DNA from: Paragorgia papillata
Lineage: Eukaryota > Cnidaria > Anthozoa > Scleralcyonacea > Coralliidae
Length of the DNA: 64,000 nucleotides
Direction: 5' to 3'
NCBI GenBank assembly: GCA_035771165.1
Contig: JAWNZC010000106.1
Coordinates: 3,528,501-3,592,500, forward strand
The notes under the pieces were generated by a model that saw only the letters and a program-made list of their open reading frames with translations, searched no databases and was not told the DNA's origin. Every line of letters starts with the position of its first letter. Positions within the stretch are counted from its first letter, which is position 1. Both the position numbers and the translations under genes were made by a program. Positions 1 through 10,783 of this stretch are shown in pieces.

Positions 1-77
1 TTTTTGATTGCTTATCGTGCTTAAAAGAATATTTTAAAACAGTTTGTAAATTTGTGTTTAATTCTTGTTACCCTACA
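1..77 (+). mobile_element. 3' part of a Gypsy-type LTR, cut by window start
   Basis: Bases 1-54 match 28517-28570, the end of the LTR that follows the Gypsy integrase fragment at 27089-28344. Here the sequence continues to a terminal CCCTACA. The next bases (78 onward, TGGGGCCAGGGTAACACA) could be a primer binding site. The remaining internal part is only about 90 bp before the intronic DNA shared with copy B resumes at about 165. Confidence 0.5.
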
Positions 78-164
78 TGGGGCCAGGGTAACACAAGCAG
101 GCAAGAAATGCCGTTGCACACATACCCCAACGGGGTCACAGATCACGTGAGTGAAAACGATCCA

Positions 165-911
165 TGTGCAGTTTACTACATCGTATCAGCATATTGCTTC
201 ATTCTCCATATTGTTTTTGCTTCAGCACAAGAGCTGAGAATTCTACAATTTTATTTCATGCACAGTCCACGACAGGGATTATCAACTGTACTGGTTTATT
301 TTATCGTAGTACTCTTAGTGTCTCAAATAATGTTTGGTGGATGCCACCTATATCGCTAGGAGGTTTTGGCGTTTAAAATTCCCCACCTTTCCATTTTATA
401 TATGTTGTAACTTGATTTTATACATTAATAAAGCGGCTTTGTGCCGAAGTACATAGCCATAATTATACCATGAAATGGTTTTTGTGTAATATTGTGCCCA
501 GGAAACTGAGCCCAATATCACAGCCAATCAATTTTATATTATTTAGAACTATTAGAAGGAGGGAGAAAGTGATAATAGAAAAAATAATACTAAGAAAAAC
601 TTGTTGAATATGCAACGGCTAGCAGACTTTCTCTCGTCTGCCGTAGAGTAATTTGTATTCAAGTGCACATGAAACAAAAATTAGGTATGTCTTGTTTGAA
701 AGGACACTTAAATGAGAAAGTGATATCTTTTTGCAATTTTTCGTTTCCTTGCTTCGTCGTTGAGATATTTGAGGTTGTTTGAAATGCAAATTTAACAACA
801 AGCACGTCACACGACCATAATGAGTTATAAAATGCTATATTATATAAAGGATAAAGGCGAATGATAGAGGACTGGGGGCTAATCATCCTTATTCGCAGCC
901 AGTGGCAATTT
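165..911. other. Intronic DNA shared by both copies, no gene seen
   Basis: This is non-coding sequence aligned with 30013-30390 and 30690-31073. Short open frames here are not conserved in a coding manner between the copies. It contains AT-rich stretches only. Confidence 0.6.
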
Positions 912-1828
912 CGTACCCAGAGCCTGCGATCCTTTTGGTCAGTGCCAAGGAACGAGGCTCTGGGAAACTCCGACGAAAGAAAAAACATTCTCGTACCCAG
1001 CTCCAGCTTTCCAGCCTCCCCAGCCTCCCAGCCTCCCTGTAAATGTGAGCGTTCTGATTGGCTTTAAGAAACAATGAAAATAAATCAAACAAGTTCAACA
1101 AAATAAGAATTTCACAATGTACACTCTGTTTGCCATAAACGTACGCTTGATATAATTTGACAAATCATATAACAGCAACACACCACATTTGAATTCGAAA
1201 ATATAATACTAACTCATATTTCTCATGTTGCGATCGTCTATCAAAACAACATCCTTGAATCTAGGTCTATAGTCTTAAGTTTCGCCAGCTGGCATTCCAA
1301 TGAGTGCGTTTAAAGGTGAGATGACCAAAACAACACTTTCTTCCCAGGCTGCGCTGATGTTCGTTTTGGATTGTAGAAAGTCAAACACCAGAGGAAGAAG
1401 TTGACAAATAATGCAGCCGCTCATGTAAAGAACCGTACTTTCTGTCAGGAATTTTGGCTAAACTACATCGACCTTGTATTTTCTAATATTATTTTAAAGT
1501 TCTGAGACGAAACTGCGAAGAATTACGACACGAGTCAGACGATGGATATTTGTTTGGCGACGAAGTGAGAATATTAAAATAATAGTTTTATATTTTCAAT
1601 TATTTCAATTATATTTTGGGTTTGTCATGTATAATTATGTGTGTCAGAACGTCGAGAAATCGATTATACAAATTAGCAACGTGCACATTATTTGAAATTT
1701 TATTGTTTTTAAACTGACCAATCAAGTTTTAACCAGACAAGTTTGGACTGACCAGACAAGTTTTATCGGAGTTCTACAGAGCCTCTGTTCTTTGATACTG
1801 ACCAAAAGGATCGCAGGCTCTGGGTACG
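912..1828. mobile_element. MITE-like element with long TIR, copy A
   Basis: The element begins CGTACCCAGAGCCTGCGATC at 912 and ends with its near-perfect inverted complement at 1828. The inverted match runs about 63 bp (912-974 against 1766-1828) with a few mismatches. The ends may really be CCCAGAGCC flanked by TA on both sides, which would suit a TA target duplication, but the flanking palindrome makes this ambiguous. No transposase is encoded. The same element at the same position in copy B (31074-31940) shows that it inserted before the duplication. Confidence 0.75.
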
Positions 1829-2324
1829 AGATTGAGCCCGCGGCTGAATTACGAAAGACGCAGATATACCAAAGGCGCTCCAGACAGCTGCCATACAACA
1901 AGGTTCATGCCACGGATCACAGCTAAGATGTAGGTGTTGAATTTACGAAGAGAGGAAAACCACAGAACCTCGACAACAAGGCCATTCCCAAATTGTCTCG
2001 CATAACCTTTTTGGGCTCCCAATATATCTTTGCTATTATAAGAAAAATCACTTGAAAGGAAACATGTACATGTGCTTTTTTCAAGGAACCAATCATAAAA
2101 ATTTCCAAGTGATTGTGTTTGATAATAGCAAAGATATATTGATTGATATACCGATGTCATTATGCATGCGCGTGGGACGTAAAGTTGTTTAATTTGCATA
2201 TCACAACTGAAAGATCTCAACAATAAAGCAAAAAAACGAAAAAATGTTACCGTCTGCTATTTTAAGTACGACAGACTTAATTTTAGTTTCATGTGCACTT
2301 TAGCAACGTAAGTTTTAGTCTTAC
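1829..2324. other. Intronic DNA between MITE and exon, no gene seen
   Basis: This is shared with 31941-32467. It includes a short inverted pair, CAATATATCTTTGCTATTAT and its complement, near 2020-2145. Nothing looks coding. Confidence 0.5.
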
Positions 2325-2466
2325 CTTTATAACAGCCCTTAAATTCTACCCTCATAGAAATATGTCTGTTCCAAGAGTTGGGATTAATTCGAATAAATCG
2401 AGTTACAATTGCTGGCGAAATATCATTGTAGACGATGGAATCTTTGTCAATATTTCCACTGAAGAC
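2325..2466 (-). CDS. Discoidin (F5/8C) domain, C-terminal exon, copy A
   Basis: This 142-nt exon (47 codons plus 1 nt) completes the copy A domain: VFSGNIDKDS, PAIVTRFIRINPNSWNRH, and ISMRVEFKGC with the terminal Cys. The acceptor is CTTTTAG before GTCTTC and the donor is AAAG before GTAAGA. It is separated from its partner exon (14739-15070) by a 12.3-kb intron that contains the Gypsy remnant and the foldback element. It exits in phase 1, so another 1-1 module or a phase 1 exon is expected to the left of the window. Differences from copy B are three conservative substitutions and one codon indel. Confidence 0.9.
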
Positions 2467-3080
2467 CTAAAAGTTTAGAAAAAAAAATAAATTAGTACGT
2501 ATAAATGTATATTAATCAATTGAAGGTACTATTTTGCAATTACAATTATTATACCTGAAGTATAAATTGTTCAATCGAAAGCTAGATTTATACTGAGATA
2601 AAGGATTTTACTTTAAAACGAGTTCATAAGGGCTAATTTATATGCACATAAAGGAATTCTAATTCGACGGCCGTTTTTGAAAAAGGTCTATATTGCTTTA
2701 AAATTACATTACTGTAGAATACTATCTTTTGTTAAAACAAATAGTATAGATATCATCTGTACTCGGTCCTGGGTCACTAACTAGCTTATTAGTTACCTCC
2801 TTCTTGGTAACTAGTCTATATGTAGCGAAAAATTCAAGTTTAACCACCACACGTGAACACCACAAACAAAAACAAAAACGAGGCTGTCAACAACGGAGGA
2901 AATTGACGAGAAAATTGTTTACAGGGTGCAAGAAAAGAAGAACTTAGAAAATACAAGGATTAGCAATAAAGAACGCATTTAGAAGCCCTGTGGTAGCCGT
3001 TATAATAAATCACAACTATTATATTGTCATTCCACATCATATATTTAATAAATAAGCTGTCATTTTGTTTGTTATTTCTT
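2467..3080. other. Intronic DNA upstream of the exon, no gene seen
   Basis: This is shared with 32613-33230 and is AT-rich. The copies differ by small indels, including about 30 bp present at 33050-33080 and absent near 2905. I see no coding or RNA signal. Confidence 0.5.
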
Positions 3081-3089
3081 TGTGAATTA

Positions 3090-3310
3090 TTACCCGGAGC
3101 CCGGTGAGGGTGCTAATCTTGCCATGCGTGGAGTCCACTTTACACGCGTTTTAAAATGCGAATCAGTTTTTCAGAGATTTTTTCAGAGCGATCTAAATAT
3201 TTGTCCCCGAGCCCGGGCGTAGGGCCGAAGGCCCGGAGTCCGGTGAGGGTGCTAATCTCGACACGCGTGGAGTGCATTTTACACGCGTGTGGAAAAATCG
3301 ATGGAGACGA
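3090..3310. repeat. Two-unit GC-rich repeat in intron, copy A
   Basis: A unit reading CCCGGTGAGGGTGCTAATCT, followed by an ACACGCGTG-rich segment, occurs at about 3098-3155 and again at about 3238-3300. Between them lies a GC-rich stretch (GAGCCCGGGCGTAGGGCC). The matching pair in copy B is at about 33240-33425, where unit order and spacing differ. Confidence 0.6.
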
Positions 3311-3339
3311 AATCTGTGAAATAGTGTATATATATATAT

Positions 3340-3410
3340 ACTAGCGATGCAGAAAACTAAATATATATATATTTAGTTTTCTGCATCGCTAGTCATCAGT
3401 GTCCATATAT
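3340..3410. repeat. Palindrome at insertion border
   Basis: CTAGCGATGCAGAAAACTAAAT and its inverse meet around 3367, giving a foldback. A third copy of the sequence, extended by GGACACTGATGA, lies at 3733-3766. These mark the point where copy A departs from copy B. Confidence 0.7.
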
Positions 3411-3412
3411 AT

Positions 3413-3692
3413 ATTTCTAAAATTCATTAATAATTCATGAGGAAAATACAAAGAAAAATCATGAGCGTATTGGATCTATATATGTGATATAGACTCGCTC
3501 TAAGTTTCTCGCTGGTTTTTAACGGCTGAGATAAGCTTAATTTTCAAAATTACTACGCCAATGAACGTATGAAGTGATTCTTTTTAGAAGCCATTTAAAA
3601 ACCTTGCAGTACGGGCTTTATGGGCTCTAAAACACTCGGCTATCGCCTCGTGTTTTATATCCGATAAAGCCCTCCTGCGCGGTTTATAAATA

Positions 3693-3703
<11 letters not shown>
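3413..3703. repeat. 290-bp dispersed repeat, unit 1
   Basis: This is a close direct repeat of 7417-7707. It ends in a hairpin whose tip on the minus strand reads CGAG-GC-GATA-GC-CGAG (3635-3650). It is followed by an (AT)n tract at about 3692-3732. The two units bracket the Gypsy remnant and other copy-A-only DNA. Confidence 0.8.
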
Positions 3704-3734
<31 letters not shown>

Positions 3735-3766
3735 ACACTGATGACTAGCGATGCAGAAAACTAAAT

Positions 3767-4086
3767 CTGTCAGTATTTTGCTTTCGTTTAACGAAATGGA
3801 GTCTGCTCAACTTAAATTAAAGAGAACAACGAAGAAAAGGATACAAACAGCTGGTATAATATATCTTGAAGCGAAACCAGAGAACCTGAAGAAACCAAAC
3901 GCCGCATGGTAAACAAAAACTCGATCTGAATTGCAGTGTTTGTGGTCACTCAGTGGTCTCAAAATCATTTTAAAATTAACGGTAGGGGATTTGTATTTTG
4001 TCCTAAGTTATGTCCTAAAACAATACACAGCTTCACGTTTTCGTGCTTTCCCTTTGCTGAGTTTGCTCGTCCAAACCATAAGTATA
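3767..4086. other. Copy-A-only DNA, no supported gene
   Basis: A 40-codon frame starts with ATG at about 3797 but has no family I recognise and no splice context, so I do not call it a gene. Confidence 0.4.
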
Positions 4087-4180
4087 GGATAAATACCGAG
4101 AACGGAGGCTTTAAGCCAGATATATCCCGAGGGCCTTCGGGATTTATCTGGCTCAAAGCCGACGTTCGAGGTATTTATCC
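4087..4180. repeat. 94-bp hairpin
   Basis: The arms GGATAAATACC and GGTATTTATCC enclose nested inverted segments, with a tip of CCCGAGGGCCTTCGGG. It belongs to the general class of long hairpins in this window but has a regular palindromic tip. Confidence 0.7.
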
Positions 4181-4689
4181 GACTTAAAACACGATTGAAG
4201 AAGGTTTTCTAAAAAATAGCCTTTAGCGAGTGTCGAAGGACATTATTATGTCGAATGTTAACATGATTTTATGAAATAATAAGACTCCAAAGCAGTTTAT
4301 TAAACAAACTTGAGAAGTACGTAAAGGTTCATTGAACACATACACCGACTTCTACAAGCTTGTTTGAATAATTAGTCAGATGAATAATTAGTACCAGATA
4401 TCATTACAGCATTGGGCATGCGTATTGATGCAGTATCAATCCCACATTTTATGCTCAACGTTCAGTGTAATAAAGTGCTGACTCAACCAACAGATTTTGA
4501 TGATTTTCATTGGTTTGCCTTCCTCTCGTAAACTACATGAGCGAAAAGCTCTCCTTCTTATTTATTTATTAACTTTACAACCATGAAAGAATGCAAATAT
4601 ACAGGAAATAAAGAGTGCAATACTTGAACATGATTGAAGGAGTGATCAACAGGACACGAGTCCCATGTGAAGACCAACCCAACAAAAAA
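4181..4689. other. Copy-A-only DNA, nothing recognised
   Basis: AT-rich sequence between the hairpin and the broken end of the Gypsy remnant. No coding, RNA or repeat structure was found. Confidence 0.4.
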
Positions 4690-4753
4690 AACCTTTACGT
4701 AAAATTCCTTTACGTTGGCAGCAGTTGATCATTCTGTGAATATTACGGTCATG

Positions 4754-5461
4754 CTATTCTTCTGTTTTACCAGAAATCACAATGTCATCTGCAATGCCGA
4801 CAACACCTTCACAGCCTTCGAATGCCTGGTCGATCTTTGCCTGGAAAATATCTTGCGACATCTTTATGCCAAAAGGAATACGTTTGAAACAATACCTACC
4901 AAATGGATAATTGAATGTAGTGAGGTAACTTGATTCTTCATCAAGTACAACGTTCCAATAGCCACATTTTGCATCGACAATAGAGAAGAACTTTGCTTGG
5001 TTTAGTTTTGGTAGAATCTCTTCCAGGGTAGGAATGACGTGGTGCTCTCTTAGGATTGCTGCATTCAGGTCCTTGGGGTCCAGGCATAATCTTAATCTTC
5101 CATTTGGTTTTCGTCGATAAACCAGGCTGTTTACCCACCTTGTAGGCTCTCCTTCTTGTATTTTAGTTATAATGCCCTTGGCAACCATCTCATCCAGCTC
5201 TTTCTTTATGTCATATTTTAGGCTGATTGGGACTCGTCGTGGAGGATGGATTACTGGTGGGATTAATGGATCGACGGTTATGTGATATTCACCTTGGAAT
5301 TTTCCTATACCATTAAAACAATGTGGATATTGTGTTATCAAGTCTTCCTTGCTCTTTACCGGTTTGGTTGTTGACTTTTGCTCAGGACTTTGGCTGGTGG
5401 AAGATGAGGTATAGGTAGGTGGTGTCGATTGCTTGCGTATAGCACAATTAAATGTTACCAA
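4754..5461 (-). pseudogene. Reverse transcriptase, N-terminal half, Gypsy type
   Basis: This 235-codon frame shows ordered RT motifs: PPRRVPISLK, LDEMVAKGIITK, WVNSLVYRRKPNGRLRLCLD, then IPTLEEILPKL, FSIVDAKCGYW and FGIKMSQDIFQ, and the catalytic box read as GIADDIVISGK near 4790. The Y/F of the usual YxDD box is changed, and a stop follows the box at 4754. Homology continues a short way past the stop and is lost near 4690. Confidence 0.85.
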
Positions 5462-5463
5462 AT

Positions 5464-5874
5464 CTAGGGCAGTCGATGTTGGTAGGCCAATGATAACAGG
5501 ACCGTGTGTATTTGTAACATAGAACTGCGCAGCAGAACTTTCCCCTTGAACTCGCAGTGAATGGTTATGATACCATGGTGGTTTATTCTTGACCCTCCAT
5601 ACGCAGTAAGGATGATGTCTGATGAATTTGTTGCTCCCTTCTTGGGATTGCCATTCTCGTCAATGTTTTGTGGGTACATTGCACGATATAATCGTATAGG
5701 AGGTATATTTCCTTGAGCACCTAGCTTAGTTTTAAGTGATGTTTTAGCTTGGGCTGCACTGTTCAAGTCGATGCTCACTGTAACAAACACTTCATCCTTG
5801 CTTGCTTTTGATTTTTGGTAGTCAACGTTTGCTATTGTGATTGACTCAAAAGTGATTGACTCTAATTTCGACAC
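5464..5874 (-). pseudogene. Protease-region fragment of Gypsy remnant
   Basis: This is a 136-codon frame between the gag and RT frames, in the position of the retropepsin. I do not see a clear D-T/S-G active-site triad, so the region is either degraded or is the linker before protease. Assigned by context only. Confidence 0.5.
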
Positions 5875-5932
5875 TGTAGGGTCATTTTCGTCTTTGTCAA
5901 TAGGGTGGATTTGGCTCCTTCGTCCTTTGGAT

Positions 5933-6562
5933 CTACAAACTTGTCCAAAATGGTTGGGTTTTTATACATGTGTGACAGAGTTGTCCTTTTGCTGGGCATT
6001 TCTCTGACCTGTTGTGTCTGCGACCACAATTTCCACATTGGGTTGTTTGCTGATAGTAAATTTGGCCTTGCGACAGAATTGGTTCCTTCAATCTCTGATT
6101 GTAGCCGTCTTGGGTTCGCTGCTTGATAATGTGAATGCTTTCTTCCTTATTCTCAGCAGACATAGCTTTAAGTTGAGCTTGAGAAGTCTCATAAGTTCTT
6201 GCAATTCGCGTAGCTTTCTCCAGTGTGAGCTCGGCTCCCTCCATTATCAGCTTTTCTCTCACTTTGTTTGAATTAGTCCCGAAGACTATTCGATCTCTAA
6301 GCATTTCATTCTTATCGTGAAATTCGCAATCTTGGGCAAGAAGTTGTAATTCGGTTATGAATTGTTCCACTGGCTCTGCCAGGCCTTGAACTTTGTTATA
6401 AAATTTATATCGAGCAAACACAGGATTTGCCTTCGGGTTAACATGCTTCTCAAAGCGATCATAGTATGTCTTTAATTTACCTTTATCTTCTTCTGCGATA
6501 TCTGCCCATGTGTTGAATATATCTCTACCTTTTTTTCCTACCCAGATAGTAAATAGCTGCAT
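5933..6562 (-). pseudogene. Gag of Gypsy remnant
   Basis: A 209-codon frame contains a capsid-like helical segment (around WADIAEEDKGKLKTYYDRF and ELQLLAQDC) and ends with a Cys/His knuckle, CGNCGRRHNRSEKC, followed by CHTC. Upstream of 6562 the same protein continues in another frame up to about 6650, so there is a frameshift near the apparent start. It also stops soon after the knuckle instead of running into protease. Confidence 0.75.
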
Positions 6563-6728
6563 TTCTCGGCTTCGTTTTTTGACTTGAGCGGGCCAGAGAA
6601 CATCAGCCCAACATGTTGCTTAAAACGTCGCCAATTTTCTCTGAGGCATAACAGGAGTTTCCACTCCACTCAGTGCGATGACTATAAAGTATTCTCGAAT
6701 TCTAACTAAGATCCCACTCCTGGCACCA

Positions 6729-6873
6729 TGTAATAATCTCCAGCTTTACGATTTACGATACATGTATTTTTTTAATCTGAACTCGCTGAGAGTACAAACT
6801 GAAATCGACAACCCACGAGTCAGAACCTCGTCGGAGGTCTGAACCGGAACTGGAAGTATCTAATATCATTACA
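6729..6873 (-). repeat. 5' LTR of the Gypsy remnant
   Basis: 145 bp bounded by TGTAAT at 6729 and ATTACA at 6873, the short inverted ends expected of an LTR. It directly abuts the PBS-like sequence at about 6713-6728. The other LTR is lost with the truncation, so no target duplication can be checked. Confidence 0.7.
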
Positions 6874-7225
6874 TTGCACAGGGAAGCCATTTAAAGGCTT
6901 GCTAAAAATAATCCCTTTTGAAACCTCGTAAAAACAATATAATTTTTACAACCCGAATTTAATAATGAAATCTAAGTTTTGCTTTGATATGTTAAACTTT
7001 CATGATTTAAATCAGTTTTCTCATCCTATCCATAAATTCTATAATTATCCCAAGGATTTAATATCATTTGTCTTTATTATTATCTGTTTGTTTTTATATT
7101 GACTGTATATCAGGAGTGCTTATTTTAATCAAGTGAGTTTTGGTTCACGAAATGTTAGAGAGTGCTCAATACCATATATAGATAGAGCAAAATACAAAGT
7201 ATGAAGTATAGTTTTACCTTAAAGT
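6874..7225. other. Copy-A-only DNA, nothing recognised
   Basis: AT-rich sequence between the Gypsy LTR and the ribozyme-like segment. No coding or structural signal was seen. Confidence 0.4.
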
Positions 7226-7268
7226 CTTCGCCACCAGAGGTTTCACCCTAAACGGGATCATCAGGCGA
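7226..7268 (-). ncRNA. Hammerhead-ribozyme-like sequence, probably inactive
   Basis: Read on the minus strand: stem I TCGC/GCGA, core CTGATGA, stem II with CCC/GGG arms, GAAA, and a short stem III ACC-TCT-GGT. Every part of a type I hammerhead is present. However, the cleavage-site base after stem III is G, giving GTG in place of the required NUH triplet, so self-cleavage is not expected. It lies just left of a perfect palindrome and is absent from copy B. Confidence 0.55.
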
Positions 7269-7279
7269 CTGGAAAATAT

Positions 7280-7330
7280 CGGTTAGTGGGCTCATAGTCT
7301 ATATCGGTTAGTGGGCTCATAGTCTATATC
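7280..7330. repeat. Short tandem duplication
   Basis: The unit TATCGGTTAGTGGGCTCATA occurs twice in a row just before the palindrome at 7321. Confidence 0.8.
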
Positions 7331-7504
7331 ACATATATAGATCCGATACGGTCATGATTTTTCTTTGTGTTTTCCTCATGAATTATTAATGAATTTTAGA
7401 AATATATATATATATATATATATTTCTAAAATTCATTAATAATTCATGAGGAAAACACAAAGAAAAATCATGACCGTATCGGATCTATATATGTGATATA
7501 GACT
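7321..7504. repeat. 184-bp perfect palindrome
   Basis: The left arm from AGTCTATATC (7321) and the right arm ending GATATAGACT (7504) match as inverse complements over about 83 bp each, with no mismatch that I can see, around an (AT)n centre. The right arm is also the start of the second 290-bp repeat unit. A diverged single arm of the same sequence is at 46322-46420. Confidence 0.9.
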
Positions 7505-7707
7505 CGCTCTAAGTTTCTCGCTGGTTTTTAACGGCTGAGATAAGCTTAATTTTCAAAATTACTACGCCAATGAACGTATGAAGTGATTCTTTTTAGAAGC
7601 CATTTAAAAACCTTGCAGTACGGGCTTTATCGGATATAAAACACGAGGCTATCGCCTCGTGTTTTATATCCGATAAAGCCCTCCTGCGCGGTTTATAAAT
7701 ATTACAT
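7417..7707. repeat. 290-bp dispersed repeat, unit 2
   Basis: This is a direct repeat of 3413-3703. It ends in a 60-bp nearly perfect hairpin (7622-7681) built on GGGCTTTATCGG and its complement. Here the tip is a plain palindrome (CGAGGC-TATC-GCCTCG), unlike unit 1. Confidence 0.85.
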
Positions 7708-7708
7708 A

Positions 7709-8548
7709 TATATATATATATATAAATAAAAGAAAAATGAAAAATTGTCTTTGTAATATATATATATATATATATAATATGTGCGTAAAAAAAGATTTGA
7801 ACTAATATATTCTTGACAAAAATGACTTGAGAAAGAAGTTTTTGGGATACGTACATCCATTTCAAAAGAGCAGAAACAAATCAATTAACGTTTACGTATA
7901 AAGTCTTGACTAAAGGAAACCCGTCAAACCGAAAGTCGAAAGAAGGAAAAATAAATAGTCAAAATAGAAAACTAACGAAGATAAAGGGCGAAAAGTTTAA
8001 GCTACGGTAAAAATATAGAGCAGTCGCTCTCAGTAATCACGAACATTTATGAGAAAAACTGTTCGAGTTTCCCTGTTTACATCCTATCACTGTAAATTTT
8101 GTTTTATATTTTGTGTGTCCTTGAAGTATTTTAAACATCCATTGCATGTTTTTTCTTGCCAATGCCCGTTGTATTTTCTACCGGCTGTAGCTACTGTCTT
8201 ATCTTCTTTTAAATAGTTTTCTTATTGTAAAACTACTTATGACTCATAGCGGTTGTTTATAATTTAGCATAAAAAATGGAAATTAAGGAACATTTTTTCT
8301 TTTGTAAAACGTACAAATCCCGTTGAAATATTTATTGACATGTATGTGAAAACATTTTCAGCAATTCAGATTTCGAAATGAAAAATTGTTTTTGTAATAT
8401 TAGTTAGTTTAAATAAATTTAAAATGCCATAAATGAATATAGCCGTGGCAGCCAGCCGGGCAGGCAGTTTGAGTAAGCAATGTTCTTTGTAAACATGGGA
8501 AGAAAGAACTGTGAAGTATAACCCTAATATTTTGATAAAATTCTGACG
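7709..8548. other. Intronic DNA shared with copy B, no gene seen
   Basis: It includes (AT)n tracts near 7710-7780. From about 7790 it aligns with 35600-36490. Open frames are not conserved between the copies. Confidence 0.5.
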
Positions 8549-8640
8549 CCTGCCTCAGTAGTGTGGTGGTTAACATCGTCGGTTTTCGCGCAAACGAGAT
8601 CGAGTTCAAACCTAGGATGCGACGTGCAATTTTCTTCAAC
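8549..8640 (+). mobile_element. tRNA-derived SINE head
   Basis: A pol III type 2 promoter is visible: an A-box-like TAGTGTGGTGG at 8559-8569 and a B-box-like GAGTTCAAACC at 8602-8612, 33 bp apart, inside a tRNA-like context. There is no complete cloverleaf and no clear tail, so this is more likely an old SINE than a tRNA gene. Confidence 0.5.
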
Positions 8641-10254
8641 TCAATATATTTTACGAAATATCATCCTTAAATTTTTCTTTGTTCTTTGTTGCATTTTTCT
8701 TCAAAAAAATAGAGTTTTTGTTTTATTATTTCAAATATTCCACCAGAATTAAAACTATACATGTATTTTCATCGTTCCGACAGGAGTAGCTACTTCCAGG
8801 CCTCCAATATAAAAAGAGCGCAAGGGGGTTGCTGTAAAGGCTGGCGAGGGGTTATTGCATTTATGTCATTTCCAGTAAATACACTATACATGTAATAGGA
8901 TATCAATATTTAGTATCAACCAACTCGTGGTCTATTACGAATCCGGCTTTCCGATTGGCTGAGCTACCATGGTCTATTGGTGATAGACCATAGTAGTGTT
9001 ATCCAATGATAAACCTTCTTATAGCTAGAATACTCCTATTCTGACCAATCAGAAGCCACGGCATATTCACACAGCAAGCAAAACCTGGAAACTAGGCTAA
9101 AAAATCAAACATGGCGTCATGGCTGAAATTTTTGAACGAGTGAAGAAAACATTCGGTCGAAAGCAATGGAAATATATTCAGTTTGACATTTTCGAATAAG
9201 AAAATGAATTCGCTTATGCCTATGGAGTATATCTACACCAAATTTGAGGCAAAGTAGTTACAATCGTGTGTTTTGTGAGCGATTGTTTACCACACGCCAT
9301 CGAACTGCTCTGCATTATGTATGGGGAGACTTCTGCAAACAAAAAGGTAAAACTATCTGAACATTTAGAATAATGTTTGATAAGACTTCTTTACGTTAAA
9401 GAAAAGTTGTTTATGGTTGATACTAAAACAATTAGACAACTCGTCCTCGTTTTCTAATTGTTAAATAGTAAGTGCTACGTACTGTAGAGACGAGTACTGT
9501 TTGAGGAGTATATATTAAAGCATATTTGTGTTGGTTGTTGTGATTGGTCACACAGTTACTTAGTGATCCTGAAGTGAGCAGGATATAGCAAGTATAAGCG
9601 TGCAAGACAATGTTGTCAAATATCTATTTTTTTGGTGTTAATGATTTTGGATGAGCTGCTAGTTATAAACTTGACCTTGAAGATTGCTGGCACGATGATC
9701 TTGAAGAATGGTGCAAACAAAGGAAGGGGGGTTGGCCATGCATTTTGATTGCTAAATTCAAATGAAGTGCTTCTGTTAGTTGGGTAGAAAATAGTTTGTA
9801 ATATTGAGCTGACAAAGCTGAGTGGGGTTATCCTTGCCTTTCCTGGTATATTTTATTGGATGTGGACTACCAAGCAGCACATGAAATTGGGCTCACAATA
9901 CTACATTTTCTGCTTTTTCAATGATAAGTCGACACCTGCTGACATGAATGCCCACTTCAATACAACATTGGCTGATTACATCAAATATAAGAAGGTGAAT
10001 GAGTATTAACATAAAAACTCTATACTTTTTCCTATTACGTAGTGTATTATGCATGCAACATTTTCTTTGGACATATTACTTGTTTATGTTTTTAAATTAC
10101 CAAAGTAGTGCATGGATAAATATTTTTTTGCATTGTAACATGACTTGATTATATATTTGACTTACGTTAGTAGATATCAGTTTTATTTTGGATTGTAGCG
10201 TTTTTAAAAAAATCTGGGTTAATTTAATCATGTATATGTATATGTATAGGTATA
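8641..10254. other. Copy-A-only DNA, no supported gene
   Basis: A small inverted repeat built on ATGGTCTAT lies at about 8965-8995. Short frames starting near 9112 and 9890 are not recognisable. The equivalent part of copy B was removed together with the BEL fragment insertion. Confidence 0.4.
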
Positions 10255-10783
10255 AGCTTAGTAGTATAGGGAAGAGGGGTTATACGTCAGGTGGAGCCGG
10301 TGGAGCCGTACGCTCCACCGCTGACGTAAGTATTTTTAAAGTTTTATGTTAATTTATTCATATCAGCTGTGTTTTAGGTATCCTAGCAACAAGGTACTTA
10401 CTGCAGGCGAGAATGCTCATGCCCAGCTTGTTAGAGTCATTATTCTCAGGCTCCTTTAGAACCCTCTAACTCTAACTTTTATCCAACCCCCTGGTTTTCA
10501 CTACGTCATTATTTCTCTGCCTCCTGTGGGACCCTCTAACCCTAACTTTTATCCGACCCCTAAGCCTAGCTGTTTCTCAACCCCCGGTGTTATAAGTGTA
10601 CGACTGATTCCCAAAGTTCCTTAAACGTATTGATTTGAAAAAATATATAAACTGAATAATTCCTTAAACTGGTTGATACGCTTTCCGTTACTAAGTGTGA
10701 TATTTGCATATTTATCCTCAGTGCACGTGCAGGCGACAAAAGAAAAACTCATTAGGGGTCATAGGGGGCATTAGGGGCTACGG

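Larger units (their letters stand above)
4690..6873 (-). mobile_element. Truncated Gypsy-type LTR retrotransposon
   Basis: The order on the minus strand is LTR (6729-6873), a PBS-like TGGTGCCAGGAGTGGG starting next to the LTR, gag, protease region and the first half of RT, then truncation near 4690. RNase H, integrase and the 3' LTR are missing. It lies inside the 12.3-kb intron of the discoidin gene and is absent from copy B, so it arrived after the duplication or was lost from B. Reading-frame breaks between and inside the domains show that it is inactive. Confidence 0.85.

Noticed and set aside
659..988. 109-codon minus-strand frame with RRLWVRNCHW
   Set aside because: It crosses the TIR of a MITE. 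The copy B version is broken, so it is not coding.
3797..3919. 40-codon plus-strand frame starting MESAQLKLKR
   Set aside because: Too short, with no known family and no splice sites. Kept only as a remark.
4087..4180. Member of the CGAG-tipped hairpin group
   Set aside because: The tip CCCGAGGGCCTTCGGG is a normal palindrome without the direct CGAG pair.
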